Origin: Sphingopyxis sp. H073
GTDB taxonomy: Bacteria > Pseudomonadota > Alphaproteobacteria > Sphingomonadales > Sphingomonadaceae
Direction of reading: 5' to 3'
NCBI RefSeq assembly: GCF_001468395.1
Contig: NZ_LNSG01000004.1
Location: 124,001-188,000, forward strand
DNA length: 64,000 bases
Below the pieces are notes generated by a model. The model was given only the letters and a program-made list of their open reading frames with translations. It ran no database searches and was not told the origin of the DNA. This document shows, piece after piece, positions 9,533 through 18,383 of this stretch; position 1 is the first letter of the stretch, and each line of letters begins with the position of its first letter. Made by a program: the position numbers and the translations under genes.

Positions 9533-11836
9533 TCAATATTTCCAGCGGAGCGTCGCGCCATAAGTGCGCGGCGGATTGTACGAGACGAGCACCGACCCGA
9601 TCACGTCGCTCTAGCCCGCTTCATACAGCTCGTTGGTCAGGTTCTTTGCCCAGACGCGGAATTCCCATTTGTCGTCCTCGGTCGCGACACCGATCGATCC
9701 GTTGAGTACCCCGACCGACTTCTGCAACGTGCGCGGGCTGTTCTCGTTGTCGAAGAAGAAATCGTCGGTCCAGTTGTAGTCGGCGCGGACGAAGGCGTTG
9801 AGCCGGCTGCTCACCGGCACCGTGACGTCGCCGCCGATGCTGAACGAATTTTCGGGCGATCGGCGCAGGACATTCCCCTTGAGGTTCGTCGGCACCGGGA
9901 CCGAGCAGAAGCAGCTCGGATCGTACTGGAGTTCGGTGCTGATCAGGTCGCCGGTGATCTTCGCGTCCATGTATGTGTAGTTGGCGAAGAGGGTCAGCCC
10001 GCTGACCGGCACCACGGCGGTTTCGAGTTCGATCCCCTTCACCCGTGCCTTACCGGCGTTCGAGATGACGTTATCGGCAGGCAGGTTCGGATCGAAGATC
10101 ACGAACTGCTGAGTCTGCAGATCCTCATATTCGGTCCAGAAACCGGTGATGTTGAAACGCAGCCGGTTGTCGAGCCAGGTCGTCTTGGCGCCGATTTCAT
10201 AGTTCCACGCATATTCGGGGTTGTAGGCGACGCGCGCCTCGCCCGGGTTGGTCGCATTCTCGCCGTTCCAGCCGCCCGACTTGTAGCCCTTCGACACGAG
10301 GCCATAGAGATAGACGTCCTTGGCGGGCTGCCAGTGCAGATTGAGGCTCGGCGTCCACGCGTCCCAGCTCCGCTTGTCGGAAGCAGAAAAGGCGCGGGTG
10401 AAATTGCCGTTTTCGTCCTCGAATTCGGCGCCCAGAAAGTCGCCGATCGTCTCGCGATAAACCGAGAAGCGTTTCTTGTCCTTGGTGTAGCGGATCCCCG
10501 CGGTCACGCCGAGCGTGTCGGTAATGTCGAACGTGCCCTCGACGAAGGCCGCCCAGGTGTCGCTTTTGAGCCGCGTCTCCGCGATCTCCTTCCCCTGCGC
10601 ATAGAATTCGACGAAAATATAATCGGCGATCTCGGTGCGATCGACCGTCTCATGCTGGTAGAAAAGGCCGGCGAGGAGGTTGAACGGCCCGTCGAAGTCC
10701 GAGCGGAAACGGATGTCCTGCGAGAAGCTCTTCGCGGTCTCATCCTTGTCGTTGATATAGTAATCATCATTGAACAGCGAATGGTCGATCGCGCCGAAAT
10801 CGATGCGGCCGTCGGGTCCGTAAATCATCTTAGTGAAGTCGATGAAGCTGCCTGCATCGTTGTTCAATGACGCGAACTGGCCCTCGCGCCACGCCGTCAC
10901 CGAGGTCAGCGTGCCGACGCCCGTATCGTAATTGACGCTGAGGTGTACGCCGCCAAGATCGGCGTCCTGCTTGCCATCGATATTGTTCGGCCCGCGCCGT
11001 CGCTCGGCATTCACGAACGGGATATTATGGTCCGACGGGATCTGGATATCGACCCACTTGCCGCCGCCGCGCCGCCGGGTCAGGTCGCCGGTCAGCAGGA
11101 TGTCGAGCCGGTCGCCCGGCTGGTAGCGAAGCTGCGCCATCACGCCATAGGCGTCGAGATCCTCGACATCGTTGCCGGTGAACGTGTTGCGGGCATAGCC
11201 GTCATGATGCCGCGCGCTCGCCGCGATGCTGCCCGACAGGCCTTCCGCCAGACCGCCGGCGACATTCGCCTTGACGTCGAAGCTGCCGTAATTGCCGATC
11301 CCGGCCTCGGCGCCGGCGCGGAATTCATCGGTCGGCTTGCGCGTGATGAAGTTGATCGCGCCGCCGACGACATTCTTGCCATAGAGCGTGCCTTGCGGTC
11401 CGCGCACGATCTCGACGCGTTCGAGGTCGAACAGTTCGATCGCGGTGCCCTGCGCGCGCGACAGATAGACGTCGTTGAGGAAGAAGCCGATCGCCGGGTT
11501 CGACGCGGCGCTTTCGATGTCGGTCCCGATCCCGCGCAGGAAGATATTCGGTTCGGACACGTTATCGGGGTTGAAGGTAAAGCCCGGGACGCGGCTGGCG
11601 ATCTCCGAAAACTCGTCGATCCCCGATTTTTCGAGCGCCTCGCCGCTGAACGCCGCAACCGAAAGCGGCGCGGTCTGCAAATTCTCTTCACGCTTACGGG
11701 CCGTGACGATGATTTCATCAAGCCCGCCGCTGTCCGAAGCCGACGCATCCTGCGCGAATGCGAGTTCGGGCACGATCAACGCGGACACCGCCCCCATCAA
11801 CACCGCCATCCGGCTCTTGCGCGAAATCCCCTTCAT
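9533..11836 (-). pseudogene. TonB-dependent receptor (copy 2) with in-frame TAG 25 codons before its natural end
   Basis: The frame codes for 741 residues from the ATG at 11836 to a TAG at 9611-9613. It has a signal peptide (LMGAVSALIVPELAFAQ), TonB box (DEIIVTARKREENLQTAP), plug (GPQGTLYGKNVVGGAINF) and barrel. After the TAG the same frame continues for 25 codons, ending YNPPRTYGATLRWKY and a TGA at 9533-9535. That is the classical last beta strand with a C-terminal aromatic residue. The product as read would lack the terminal strand used by the BAM machinery and is probably not assembled. Alternatives are readthrough by an amber suppressor or a sequencing error. Everything else in the gene looks intact. 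Confidence 0.85.
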
Positions 11837-12443
11837 TTCCCAGCCCCCTCTTTTTTGCCGGACAATCGCCCCGCAGCTACCCCAGAGACAGAAAATGACG
11901 CGCCATCACCTATCTGAATAATAATAATGCATGTCTGCTCTATATGATTTCCCTTATATATGGACCGAAATGGGCTCGCGGCCTCCAGGTCGGCGACGAG
12001 CAGATACCGGGCCAAAAGTCGGGATAATCGCCAATGTGCAAGGCCGCCGCGTCGGATGACAGCCGGCGGTGCGGGCTGATCCTGACACCGCTCCGATCAA
12101 CGGTCCGCGCGCTCAGGCGACAAAATGCGGAAAATCGCGGGTGGAGATCCTCACTCAAAGGCTGCTTTTGTATCTGCGCCAAGATAAGCGGACGCATATC
12201 ATTCAAGCTGCTTGCCGGACGCGACCGATGGTCGGTGCCTTTCGCTGCGACCGCGCTGCCGATGGATGCTCGCAACGCGGTTGCGGGCGGTGACCCGATC
12301 GGCAATTCGCTCAGCGACGCGATCTGCTAGTGGCAATGGCCGACAGCGCCCGGCGGATCTCGCGATCTAAAGGCTAGAGGACGATGAATATCCTCCGGAA
12401 CCGAAAAGCAAAACCAGTCTGGCGGAAATTCCGGCAATCATGC
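11837..12443. other. 607-base gap: upstream region of receptor copy 2
   Basis: No convincing gene. The part next to the receptor (11900-11965) is AT-rich, contains ATAATGCAT at 11924-11932 (similar to a half of the dyad at 5460-5488) and probably holds the receptor promoter. On the minus strand, about 12080-12200 reads with a faint resemblance to an AraC-type helix-turn-helix (LSEDL...CRLSARTV), possibly a decayed remnant. Nothing else stands out. Confidence 0.4.
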
Positions 12444-12791
12444 TCAGGGTGAAGACTCGAACTCAGCGCTGGCAACGCCTGCGGCGTTATAGACAGCACC
12501 CTCCCGCTCAACCGCAAATTTGCGGCTAACCGCGTTGGTGATGCCGAATTGCGAGATATGGTCGAGCATGCCGCGATATTGCGGGCCGGCAAGGTGCATG
12601 GCCAACGCATCGGCGCTTTCCCATTCTTCAAACACATGAACGCGCGAGGGATGGTGCGGGTCGGCGGTCCAGAAATAGCCCAGGCAACCGGCCTGAGCCT
12701 GAGCCCCTTCGATCCATGGCAGAGCCCCGTCCAATGCCTCGGCTCGGCGCGCCGCGTCGATATCGACCTTTGCTTCGACGATGATCTTCAT
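12444..12791 (-). CDS. Antibiotic biosynthesis monooxygenase (ABM) domain protein
   Basis: 115 residues. The ATG at 12791 is chosen because AAAGGG lies at the right distance; an in-frame ATG at 12806 contains that very ribosome site. The protein has the dimeric alpha+beta barrel pattern of ABM/quinol monooxygenase proteins: MKIIVEAKVDID strand, central GCLGYFW and RVHVFEEWES strands, then HMxxPQYRGML-like helix (MHLAGPQYRGMLDHI). Family members oxidise quinols or act as small-molecule oxygenases without cofactor; others are heme-degrading or of unknown role. It is followed 46 bases upstream by a SnoaL-like gene in the same direction, suggesting a shared transcript. Confidence 0.75.
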   Translation of the reverse strand: MKIIVEAKVDIDAARRAEALDGALPWIEGAQAQAGCLGYFWTADPHHPSRVHVFEEWESADALAMHLAGPQYRGMLDHISQFGITNAVSRKFAVEREGAVYNAAGVASAEFESSP

Positions 12792-12837
12792 GGCAGACCC
12801 TTTCATGATTTCCGAAATATGCGCCGGAACGGACGGC

Positions 12838-13251
12838 TCATTGCGCGACCCGCCGCCGATGCAGCGCGCGAAAGCGGCGGCAGACAAAATACCAGCGTCC
12901 TTCGATCTTTGAGCAAGTATCCGTATATTCGCCAAGATCGTTCTGGGTATGTCCGTCGCGGGAGTAGGTTTCGGCGGTGTAGGACCGCATCGTGGCGCGA
13001 TCGCCTTCAACGATCATCTCGCCAGGCCAGGCCTGGAATATGATACCGGGAAACCCCTTCATCGCCGCGCGCCAGGTTTCGACGACCAGAGCCTTGCCGC
13101 GAAAAGTCCCGAAGCCTTCGAGTTCCCATTCGCAACCTTCGGCCCAGGTTGCTGCCCAAGCATCCGCGTTGTGACGACAAACCGCGTCGGCATAGCTGTC
13201 GAGCAACTCGCGAAGGGCAATCCGATCTTCCAGCGAACCTGAAAAGGCCAT
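12838..13251 (-). CDS. SnoaL-like (NTF2-fold) protein
   Basis: 137 residues. The opening LEDRIALRELLDSYADAVCRHNADAWAATW is, in pattern, the first helix pair of SnoaL/NTF2-fold proteins (I quote it as LRELLDSYADAV plus DAWAATW). It continues with the W-E-L-E-G-F strand, GEMIVEGDRATMRSY and a final GRWYFVCRRF strand. This fold covers polyketide cyclases, ketosteroid-isomerase-like enzymes, dehydratases and scytalone dehydratase relatives. No specific active-site assignment is possible. AAGGAGGGCGGG precedes the ATG. A second protein of the same fold is coded at 42577-42969. Confidence 0.75.
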   Translation of the reverse strand: MAFSGSLEDRIALRELLDSYADAVCRHNADAWAATWAEGCEWELEGFGTFRGKALVVETWRAAMKGFPGIIFQAWPGEMIVEGDRATMRSYTAETYSRDGHTQNDLGEYTDTCSKIEGRWYFVCRRFRALHRRRVAQ

Positions 13252-13358
13252 CCCGCCCTCCTTGTACCGTCGCCCGCGTTGTGCGGATGGACGAGGAAAT
13301 ATGGAGGGCGATGCGCCACAGCGGCACTGTTAAATGCGTTAATCGGCGCGATTTGACT

Positions 13359-14141
13359 TTAGACCCCCATCATCCCCGCAGTCGTCGCGCCGTCGATCAC
13401 ATAATCGGCGCCCGAGATGAACCCGGCCTCGTCGGACGCGAGGAACGCGACCAGCGCGCTGATTTCGTCGAGTTGCGCCATGCGCTTCATCGGCGCCATA
13501 CCCTCGAACGCTTCACGCGCTGCCGCGGGATCGGGCGAGCGATCTATGACGCCGCGGATCATGTCGGTTTCGACCACGCCGGGAAGGATCGCATTGGCGC
13601 GGATTCTATAGCCCTTGCCCGCGCAGTGGATCGCCGCCGATTTGACGAGCGCGACGACCGCCGCCTTGGTCACCGAATAGGCGACATAATTGCCCATCGC
13701 GCGGTGTGCGTTCATGGATGAGTTGACGATGATCGATCCGGTCGGTCCTTGCGGGTTCTTGGCCATCGCGCGGATCGCATGCTGGACGGTCAGCATCGCC
13801 CCGGTCTGGTTGACCGCGACGATATGACTCCAGGCGTCGATGCCGATGTCCTCGACGCTGGCGTCGCCCGCCTCGGTCCCGGCATTGGCGAAGGCGATGT
13901 CGAGCCGGCCATATTCGGCCTCGATCTCGGTCATCAGGGCATCCCAGGCCGAGGCATCCTCGACGCGGTGGGCCCGGAAGATGGCGCCGGTCCGGCCTTC
14001 GACGCGCGCTGCCGCTTCGGCATTCGAGCCGGTGAAGACGACCTGCGCGCCCTCCTTGACCAACCGCTCGACCGTTGCCGCGCCGATCCCGCTCGTCCCG
14101 CCGGTGACCAAAGCGACCTTGCCGCCCAGCCTCTGATGCAT
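13359..14141 (-). CDS. SDR family oxidoreductase
   Basis: 260 residues, a classical short-chain dehydrogenase/reductase. Visible are the nucleotide-binding motif TGGTSGIG (residues about 14-21), FANAG in place of NNAG, the catalytic Ser in NSSMNAHR and the catalytic pair in YSVTK, and a C-terminal SGADYVIDGA strand. It likely oxidises or reduces a hydroxyl or keto group with NAD(P). The gene is divergent from the ThuA gene across 125 bases, where a shared promoter is likely. It is one of at least five classical SDR genes in the window. Confidence 0.9.
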   Translation of the reverse strand: MHQRLGGKVALVTGGTSGIGAATVERLVKEGAQVVFTGSNAEAAARVEGRTGAIFRAHRVEDASAWDALMTEIEAEYGRLDIAFANAGTEAGDASVEDIGIDAWSHIVAVNQTGAMLTVQHAIRAMAKNPQGPTGSIIVNSSMNAHRAMGNYVAYSVTKAAVVALVKSAAIHCAGKGYRIRANAILPGVVETDMIRGVIDRSPDPAAAREAFEGMAPMKRMAQLDEISALVAFLASDEAGFISGADYVIDGATTAGMMGV

Positions 14142-14266
14142 CGCGCCTCTCCTCTCGCCTGCCCTCTTGCCAGTTTCATGGTCTTCGGGAACCTATCAAT
14201 ACAGCAAGGTGACGGCGGCGCACCGCATTCGCATGATGGCGCCATAACAGGAGGAGAGGATCGGCG

Positions 14267-15028
14267 ATGAGCGACAGCGAACATCCACCACGCATCAACT
14301 GCGTGCTGATCTGCGGCGGCGTCTGGCACGACATGGATTTCGCGCGGCTCGAGCTGCTCAAATTGCTCGCCGAGGACCAACGCGTCCGCACGCGCGTGTT
14401 CGAGAATTACGACAATATCGAGGCGATCGAGGGCGCCGACATCCTCATCACCTACACCTGCGATGTTACCCCGTCGCTGCCCGCGCAGGAGGCGCTGAAG
14501 CGCTGGCTCGCGAAAGGCGGGCGCTGGTATGCGCTCCACGGCACCAACTCGATCCTCCGCCTGCTCGACACGGGCGTATGGGATGCGCCGCGCTGGGCCC
14601 CGCTTATGATGGACCTCCTGGGGTCGCAGTTCATCAGCCACCCGGCGATCGAACCCTATACCGTCCGCGTCGTCGATCCCGATCACCAGCTCACCAAGGG
14701 CATCGAGCCGTTCGAGACGACCGACGAGCTCTATCACCTCGAAACCCACGGCGACCTGCACGTGCTGATGGATACCGAGTGCACCGGGCCGGGCACGGGT
14801 TTCGTCGAGGCCGAGGATGCGCCGGGCACCTACCCTGTCTTCTACATCAAGCGGCATGGCGCGGGAGCGGTGCTCTACCTCACGCTCGGTCATTGCCGCG
14901 GCCATTACGACCTGCAGCCGATGATGGACTGGTGGCCGACGGTCGACCGCTGCGCGTGGGATCTGCCGGTCTTCTACGACCTGCTGCGCCGGGGGATCGG
15001 CTGGCTGAAGGAACGCGAGAGCGCCTAG
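14267..15028 (+). CDS. ThuA-like domain protein (copy 1)
   Basis: 253 residues of the class I glutamine-amidotransferase-like ThuA fold. Motifs include VLICGGVWHDMDFARLELL near the start, GADILITYTCD, GGRWYALHGTNS with the typical ALHG turn, and a late GAVLYLTLGHCRGHYD block. ThuA proteins were named from trehalose utilisation and some act in 3-keto-sugar metabolism; the substrate here is not evident. A strong ribosome site (AGGAGGAGAGG) precedes the ATG. Its TAG stop shares the tetranucleotide CTAG with the stop of the convergent GMC gene. A second ThuA protein is coded at 29123-29899. Confidence 0.75.
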   Translation: MSDSEHPPRINCVLICGGVWHDMDFARLELLKLLAEDQRVRTRVFENYDNIEAIEGADILITYTCDVTPSLPAQEALKRWLAKGGRWYALHGTNSILRLLDTGVWDAPRWAPLMMDLLGSQFISHPAIEPYTVRVVDPDHQLTKGIEPFETTDELYHLETHGDLHVLMDTECTGPGTGFVEAEDAPGTYPVFYIKRHGAGAVLYLTLGHCRGHYDLQPMMDWWPTVDRCAWDLPVFYDLLRRGIGWLKERESA

Positions 15029-16662
15029 GCGACCGCGCGCAATTTACACCGATCCTCGCGGATTAGCCCGCTGGCGCGCAAGGCCAAGGCCATGGCCGGG
15101 GCATTGGTGTTGCCTGTCACCGGCGACGGCATCACCGAGCAATCGACGACGCGAAGCCCACGCACGCCATTGACGCGCAACCGCGCGTCAGTGACGGCCC
15201 GATTGTCGCCGCCCATCCGGCACGTCCCGACCCCGTGGAGGCCGCAGGTCGACAGGCGGCGGAAGGCGGCGAGGATTTGGGCATCGCTCTGCACCGCCGC
15301 GCCGGGAAGCAGTTCGCGCTCGACGAGGCCGACGAGCGCCGGTTGCGCCATATAGCGGCGCATCGCATGCACCGCGGCGATCGCAGTGCGCTCATCCTCG
15401 CGCGTCGAAAGCCAATTGGGCTTGATGTCGGCAGGCGCGTCGCTGCCCGGCCCGGTGATCATGATACTGCCCTCGCTCGTCAGGCGGAGGAGCTGGCCAT
15501 AGATGGTCATGCCTGGCTTGCGGTCGATGCTGCTGAGCGGCACCGGATGCTTGTCGTCGCCGAGCGCGAAGGTGTAGCCGCCAAGATAGAGTTGCAGGTC
15601 GGGCCGCGCGTCGCGGCTGGTCAGGTTCAGAAAGGCACCGACCTCGAAGGGCCCCGTCGCCATGATCCCGCCGCGCGTCAGCATATATTGGGCCATCGCG
15701 CGCAGCAGCCCGATGCCGAAGAAGCTGCGGTTGCTGCCGACATCGCGCGACAGGCGATGCGGCATCGAAAAGCCCAGATGCTCGCGCATCCGCCCGCCGA
15801 CATCCGGAGCATCGACGACCGGATCGACCCCTGCCGCCCGCAGCACTTCGGCCGGCCCGATCCCCGAGCGCTGCAGCAGCAGCGGACTTTCCAAGGCGCC
15901 CCCCGAGACGATAACTTCGCCGACGCAGTCGAAACGCAGCGGCTGGCCCGCGACCTTCGCCTCGACCCCGACGGCCCTGCCGCTCTCGATGACCAGCCGC
16001 TCGGCCATCGCATGCGTCACGACGCGCAGGTTCGGCCGCTTCTTCGCCCGCACGAGAAAGGTCGTCGCCGCGCTTTCGCGCCGCCCGCTCCGGACGTTAT
16101 GCGCGTAAAAGCCGACGCGATCCGAGGTGGATGCGTTGAGATCGTCGACGGGCTTTAGCCCCAGTTCGACCCCCGCCTGCACCATCGTCTCGGCCAGCGG
16201 ATAGCTGTGGATTTTCGGCGCCACCCTGACCGGCCCTCCCGCGCCGCGCATCGCGCTGGCGCCGAGACCATGATCTTCGAGCTTGCGGAAAGCATCAGTC
16301 ATCGCATCGCCGTTCCAGCCGGTGCATCCGAGCTTTTCCCATTCGTCATAGTCGGCCGGTTCGCCGCGGCTCCAGATCATGCCGTTGATCGCCGACGATC
16401 CGCCAAGCCCCTTGCCGCGAATCCACACCTCGCCGGGTGCGCTGCCGTCGCCACGCGGCTGCGACACACCATAGGCCCAGATGTGGTCGGGATTGGTGAC
16501 GAGCTTCGCGACGCCCTTCGGGATTGTGACCCAGCGGCTGTCATTGGAGCCGCCCGCTTCGAGGAGCAGCACGCGGATGTCCGGGTCGGCGCTCAATTGC
16601 TCGGCGAGCACGCAGCCCGCGGACCCCGCGCCGACGATGATATAGTCCCAGCTGTCCTCCAT
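15025..16662 (-). CDS. GMC family FAD-dependent oxidoreductase (choline dehydrogenase type)
   Basis: 545 residues. The N-terminus carries the FAD-binding fold DYIIVGAGSAGCVLA and then LLLEAGG. GGSSAINGMIWSRG matches GMC signature 1 and SGGALESPLLLQRSGIGP signature 2. The C-terminus has HGVGTCRMG with the catalytic His and TGNTNAPAMALA with the second conserved residue. GMC enzymes oxidise primary or secondary alcohols, passing electrons to oxygen, quinones or cytochromes. Here it probably oxidises an alcohol of the degraded compound. AGGAGAGGCGCC precedes the ATG. The gene is divergent from the SDR pair starting at 16785. Confidence 0.92.
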   Translation of the reverse strand: MEDSWDYIIVGAGSAGCVLAEQLSADPDIRVLLLEAGGSNDSRWVTIPKGVAKLVTNPDHIWAYGVSQPRGDGSAPGEVWIRGKGLGGSSAINGMIWSRGEPADYDEWEKLGCTGWNGDAMTDAFRKLEDHGLGASAMRGAGGPVRVAPKIHSYPLAETMVQAGVELGLKPVDDLNASTSDRVGFYAHNVRSGRRESAATTFLVRAKKRPNLRVVTHAMAERLVIESGRAVGVEAKVAGQPLRFDCVGEVIVSGGALESPLLLQRSGIGPAEVLRAAGVDPVVDAPDVGGRMREHLGFSMPHRLSRDVGSNRSFFGIGLLRAMAQYMLTRGGIMATGPFEVGAFLNLTSRDARPDLQLYLGGYTFALGDDKHPVPLSSIDRKPGMTIYGQLLRLTSEGSIMITGPGSDAPADIKPNWLSTREDERTAIAAVHAMRRYMAQPALVGLVERELLPGAAVQSDAQILAAFRRLSTCGLHGVGTCRMGGDNRAVTDARLRVNGVRGLRVVDCSVMPSPVTGNTNAPAMALALRASGLIREDRCKLRAVA

Positions 16663-16784
16663 GGCGCCTCTCCTGTCCCACCACGATGTGATCCCGACCG
16701 GCCGTCCGCCGCACCTAGCGCAATAAATAGTCCCCTCGCCTCGCCCGGGCCATGATAGTGCCGTCGCAAAAGAGGGAGGACAGG

Positions 16785-17531
16785 ATGGAAGGGCAAGGCC
16801 GCATTTCGGGCAAGATCGCGTTCGTGACCGGCGGCGCGTCGGGGCTGGGCCTCGACATCGTCCGCCGCTTCGTCGCCGAGGGCGCGAGCGTCGTCATTGC
16901 CGATATCGACGTCGAGGCAGGCGAAGCGCTTGCCGCAGAGCTCGGCCAGCGCTTCGTCAGGCTCGACGTGTCGAAGGAGGCCGAATGGCTCGCCGCACTG
17001 GCCATCTGCGACCGGATCGACATCCTGGTCAACAATGCCGGGATCACGACGCATGGCTCAATCGAGGATCTGACGCTCGAGGCTTTCCGGCACGAATTTT
17101 CGGTCGACGTCGATGGCGTTTTCCTCGGCTGCAAGCATGTGATTCCGAAGATGAAGGCCAATGGTGGCTCGGTGATCAACATGTCGTCGATGTGCGGTGT
17201 CCGTGCGCAGGCCGACCTCGCCGCTTACAACGCCGCCAAGGCCGCGGTGACGCATCTCACCAAGTCGGTCGCGCTGCATTATGCGCGCAAGGGTTATGGC
17301 ATTCGCTGCAATTCAGTGCATCCGGGCGCAATCCACACGCCGATCCTCGAAAAGGTGATGGCGCAGGTCGAGGACGGCCAGGCGCTCTACGACAGCTGGG
17401 TCGCGACGCACCCGGTGGGCCGCCTCGGCAGGCCCGAAGAGATTTCGGCGATCGTGCTCTATCTTGCCTCCGACGAATCGGCGTTCGCGACCGGCGCCGA
17501 GTTCCGCGTCGACGGCGGCAGCTCGCTCTGA
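16785..17531 (+). CDS. SDR family oxidoreductase
   Basis: 248 residues starting at the ATG at 16785, which follows AGGGAGGACAGG; an upstream frame extension to 16752 has no ribosome site. Motifs: TGGASGLG cofactor loop, NNAG (residues about 86-89), catalytic Ser in NMSSMCG and YNAAK. PCGAIHTP-like PG motif (HPGAIHTPI) and ATGAEFRVDGGSSL end are standard for classical SDRs. It is similar to cyclohexanol/bile-acid-type alcohol dehydrogenases in overall pattern. Its TGA overlaps the ATG of the next SDR (TGATG), so the two are translationally coupled and may act in sequence. Confidence 0.92.
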   Translation: MEGQGRISGKIAFVTGGASGLGLDIVRRFVAEGASVVIADIDVEAGEALAAELGQRFVRLDVSKEAEWLAALAICDRIDILVNNAGITTHGSIEDLTLEAFRHEFSVDVDGVFLGCKHVIPKMKANGGSVINMSSMCGVRAQADLAAYNAAKAAVTHLTKSVALHYARKGYGIRCNSVHPGAIHTPILEKVMAQVEDGQALYDSWVATHPVGRLGRPEEISAIVLYLASDESAFATGAEFRVDGGSSL

Positions 17532-18244
17532 TGGCTGGGCGCCTCGATGGCCGTGCTGCGCTCGTCACAGGCGCCGGATCGGGGATCGGTCTCGCGACCG
17601 CCCGCCGCCTCGCTGCCGACGGCTCGCGCGTCCTGACCACCGACCGATCTGGCGAGGTCGACATCCTTGCCGACGTGACGGCGCCCGGCATCAACGCAAA
17701 GCTGGTTGCCGAAACCGAAGCGCGGTTCGGGCGGCTCGACATCGTTGTCGCCTGTGCGGGGATTACGGGCATGCAGATGCTCGACGGCGCGAGCGACGAC
17801 TATTTTGACGAGATGGTGGCGGTCAATGTCACTGCGGTGTTTCGCCTGATGCGCGATGCGCTGCCCCTTCTCAAACGATCGCCGCACGGACGGATCATCC
17901 TGATCGGATCGGTGATGTCGAGCTTCGGCGAAGCGGGCATGACCGCCTATAGCGCATCGAAACATGCCGTGCTGGGCATGACCAAGTCGGTCGCGGCCGA
18001 GGTTGGCGCATATGGCATCACGGTCAATTGCATCCAGCCCGGCGCGATCGAGACCCCGATGACCGCCCCGGCCTTCGCCACGATGCCCGAGTTCCGGCAG
18101 AAGTGGGTCGACAAGGCGGCGCTCGGTCGGCTCGGACAGCCGGAAGACATCGCCGACGTCGCCGCCTTTCTGGCCAGCGACGAGGCGCGTTTCATGTCGG
18201 GTCACGGCGTCTTCGTCGATGGCGGCGCGACACAGCGGCAATAG
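17531..18244 (+). CDS. SDR family oxidoreductase, coupled to the previous SDR
   Basis: 237 residues. The start is the ATG sharing bases with the previous stop. TGAGSGIGLATARRLA is the cofactor loop; CAGITG replaces NNAGI; the active site shows Ser in LIGSVMSS and YSASK; the end is SGHGVFVDGGATQ. It is slightly short because the region after the second strand is condensed (RSGEVDILADVT), a layout seen in many SDRs. It probably uses NAD(H). No terminator is apparent in the 139 bases before the next receptor gene, which could be partly cotranscribed. Confidence 0.9.
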   Translation: MAGRLDGRAALVTGAGSGIGLATARRLAADGSRVLTTDRSGEVDILADVTAPGINAKLVAETEARFGRLDIVVACAGITGMQMLDGASDDYFDEMVAVNVTAVFRLMRDALPLLKRSPHGRIILIGSVMSSFGEAGMTAYSASKHAVLGMTKSVAAEVGAYGITVNCIQPGAIETPMTAPAFATMPEFRQKWVDKAALGRLGQPEDIADVAAFLASDEARFMSGHGVFVDGGATQRQ

Positions 18245-18383
18245 AAAGCAAGGAAATCAGCGCATTTCGTGCCGCTACGGCATGCCTGATATTTTTGATG
18301 ATTGTTGAATCGAGGCATAAAGCGGACCTTGCCCTCAACGTGACCGGCGAGCCTATGCGCCGGCGCGAGAGGGAGGAACGACG

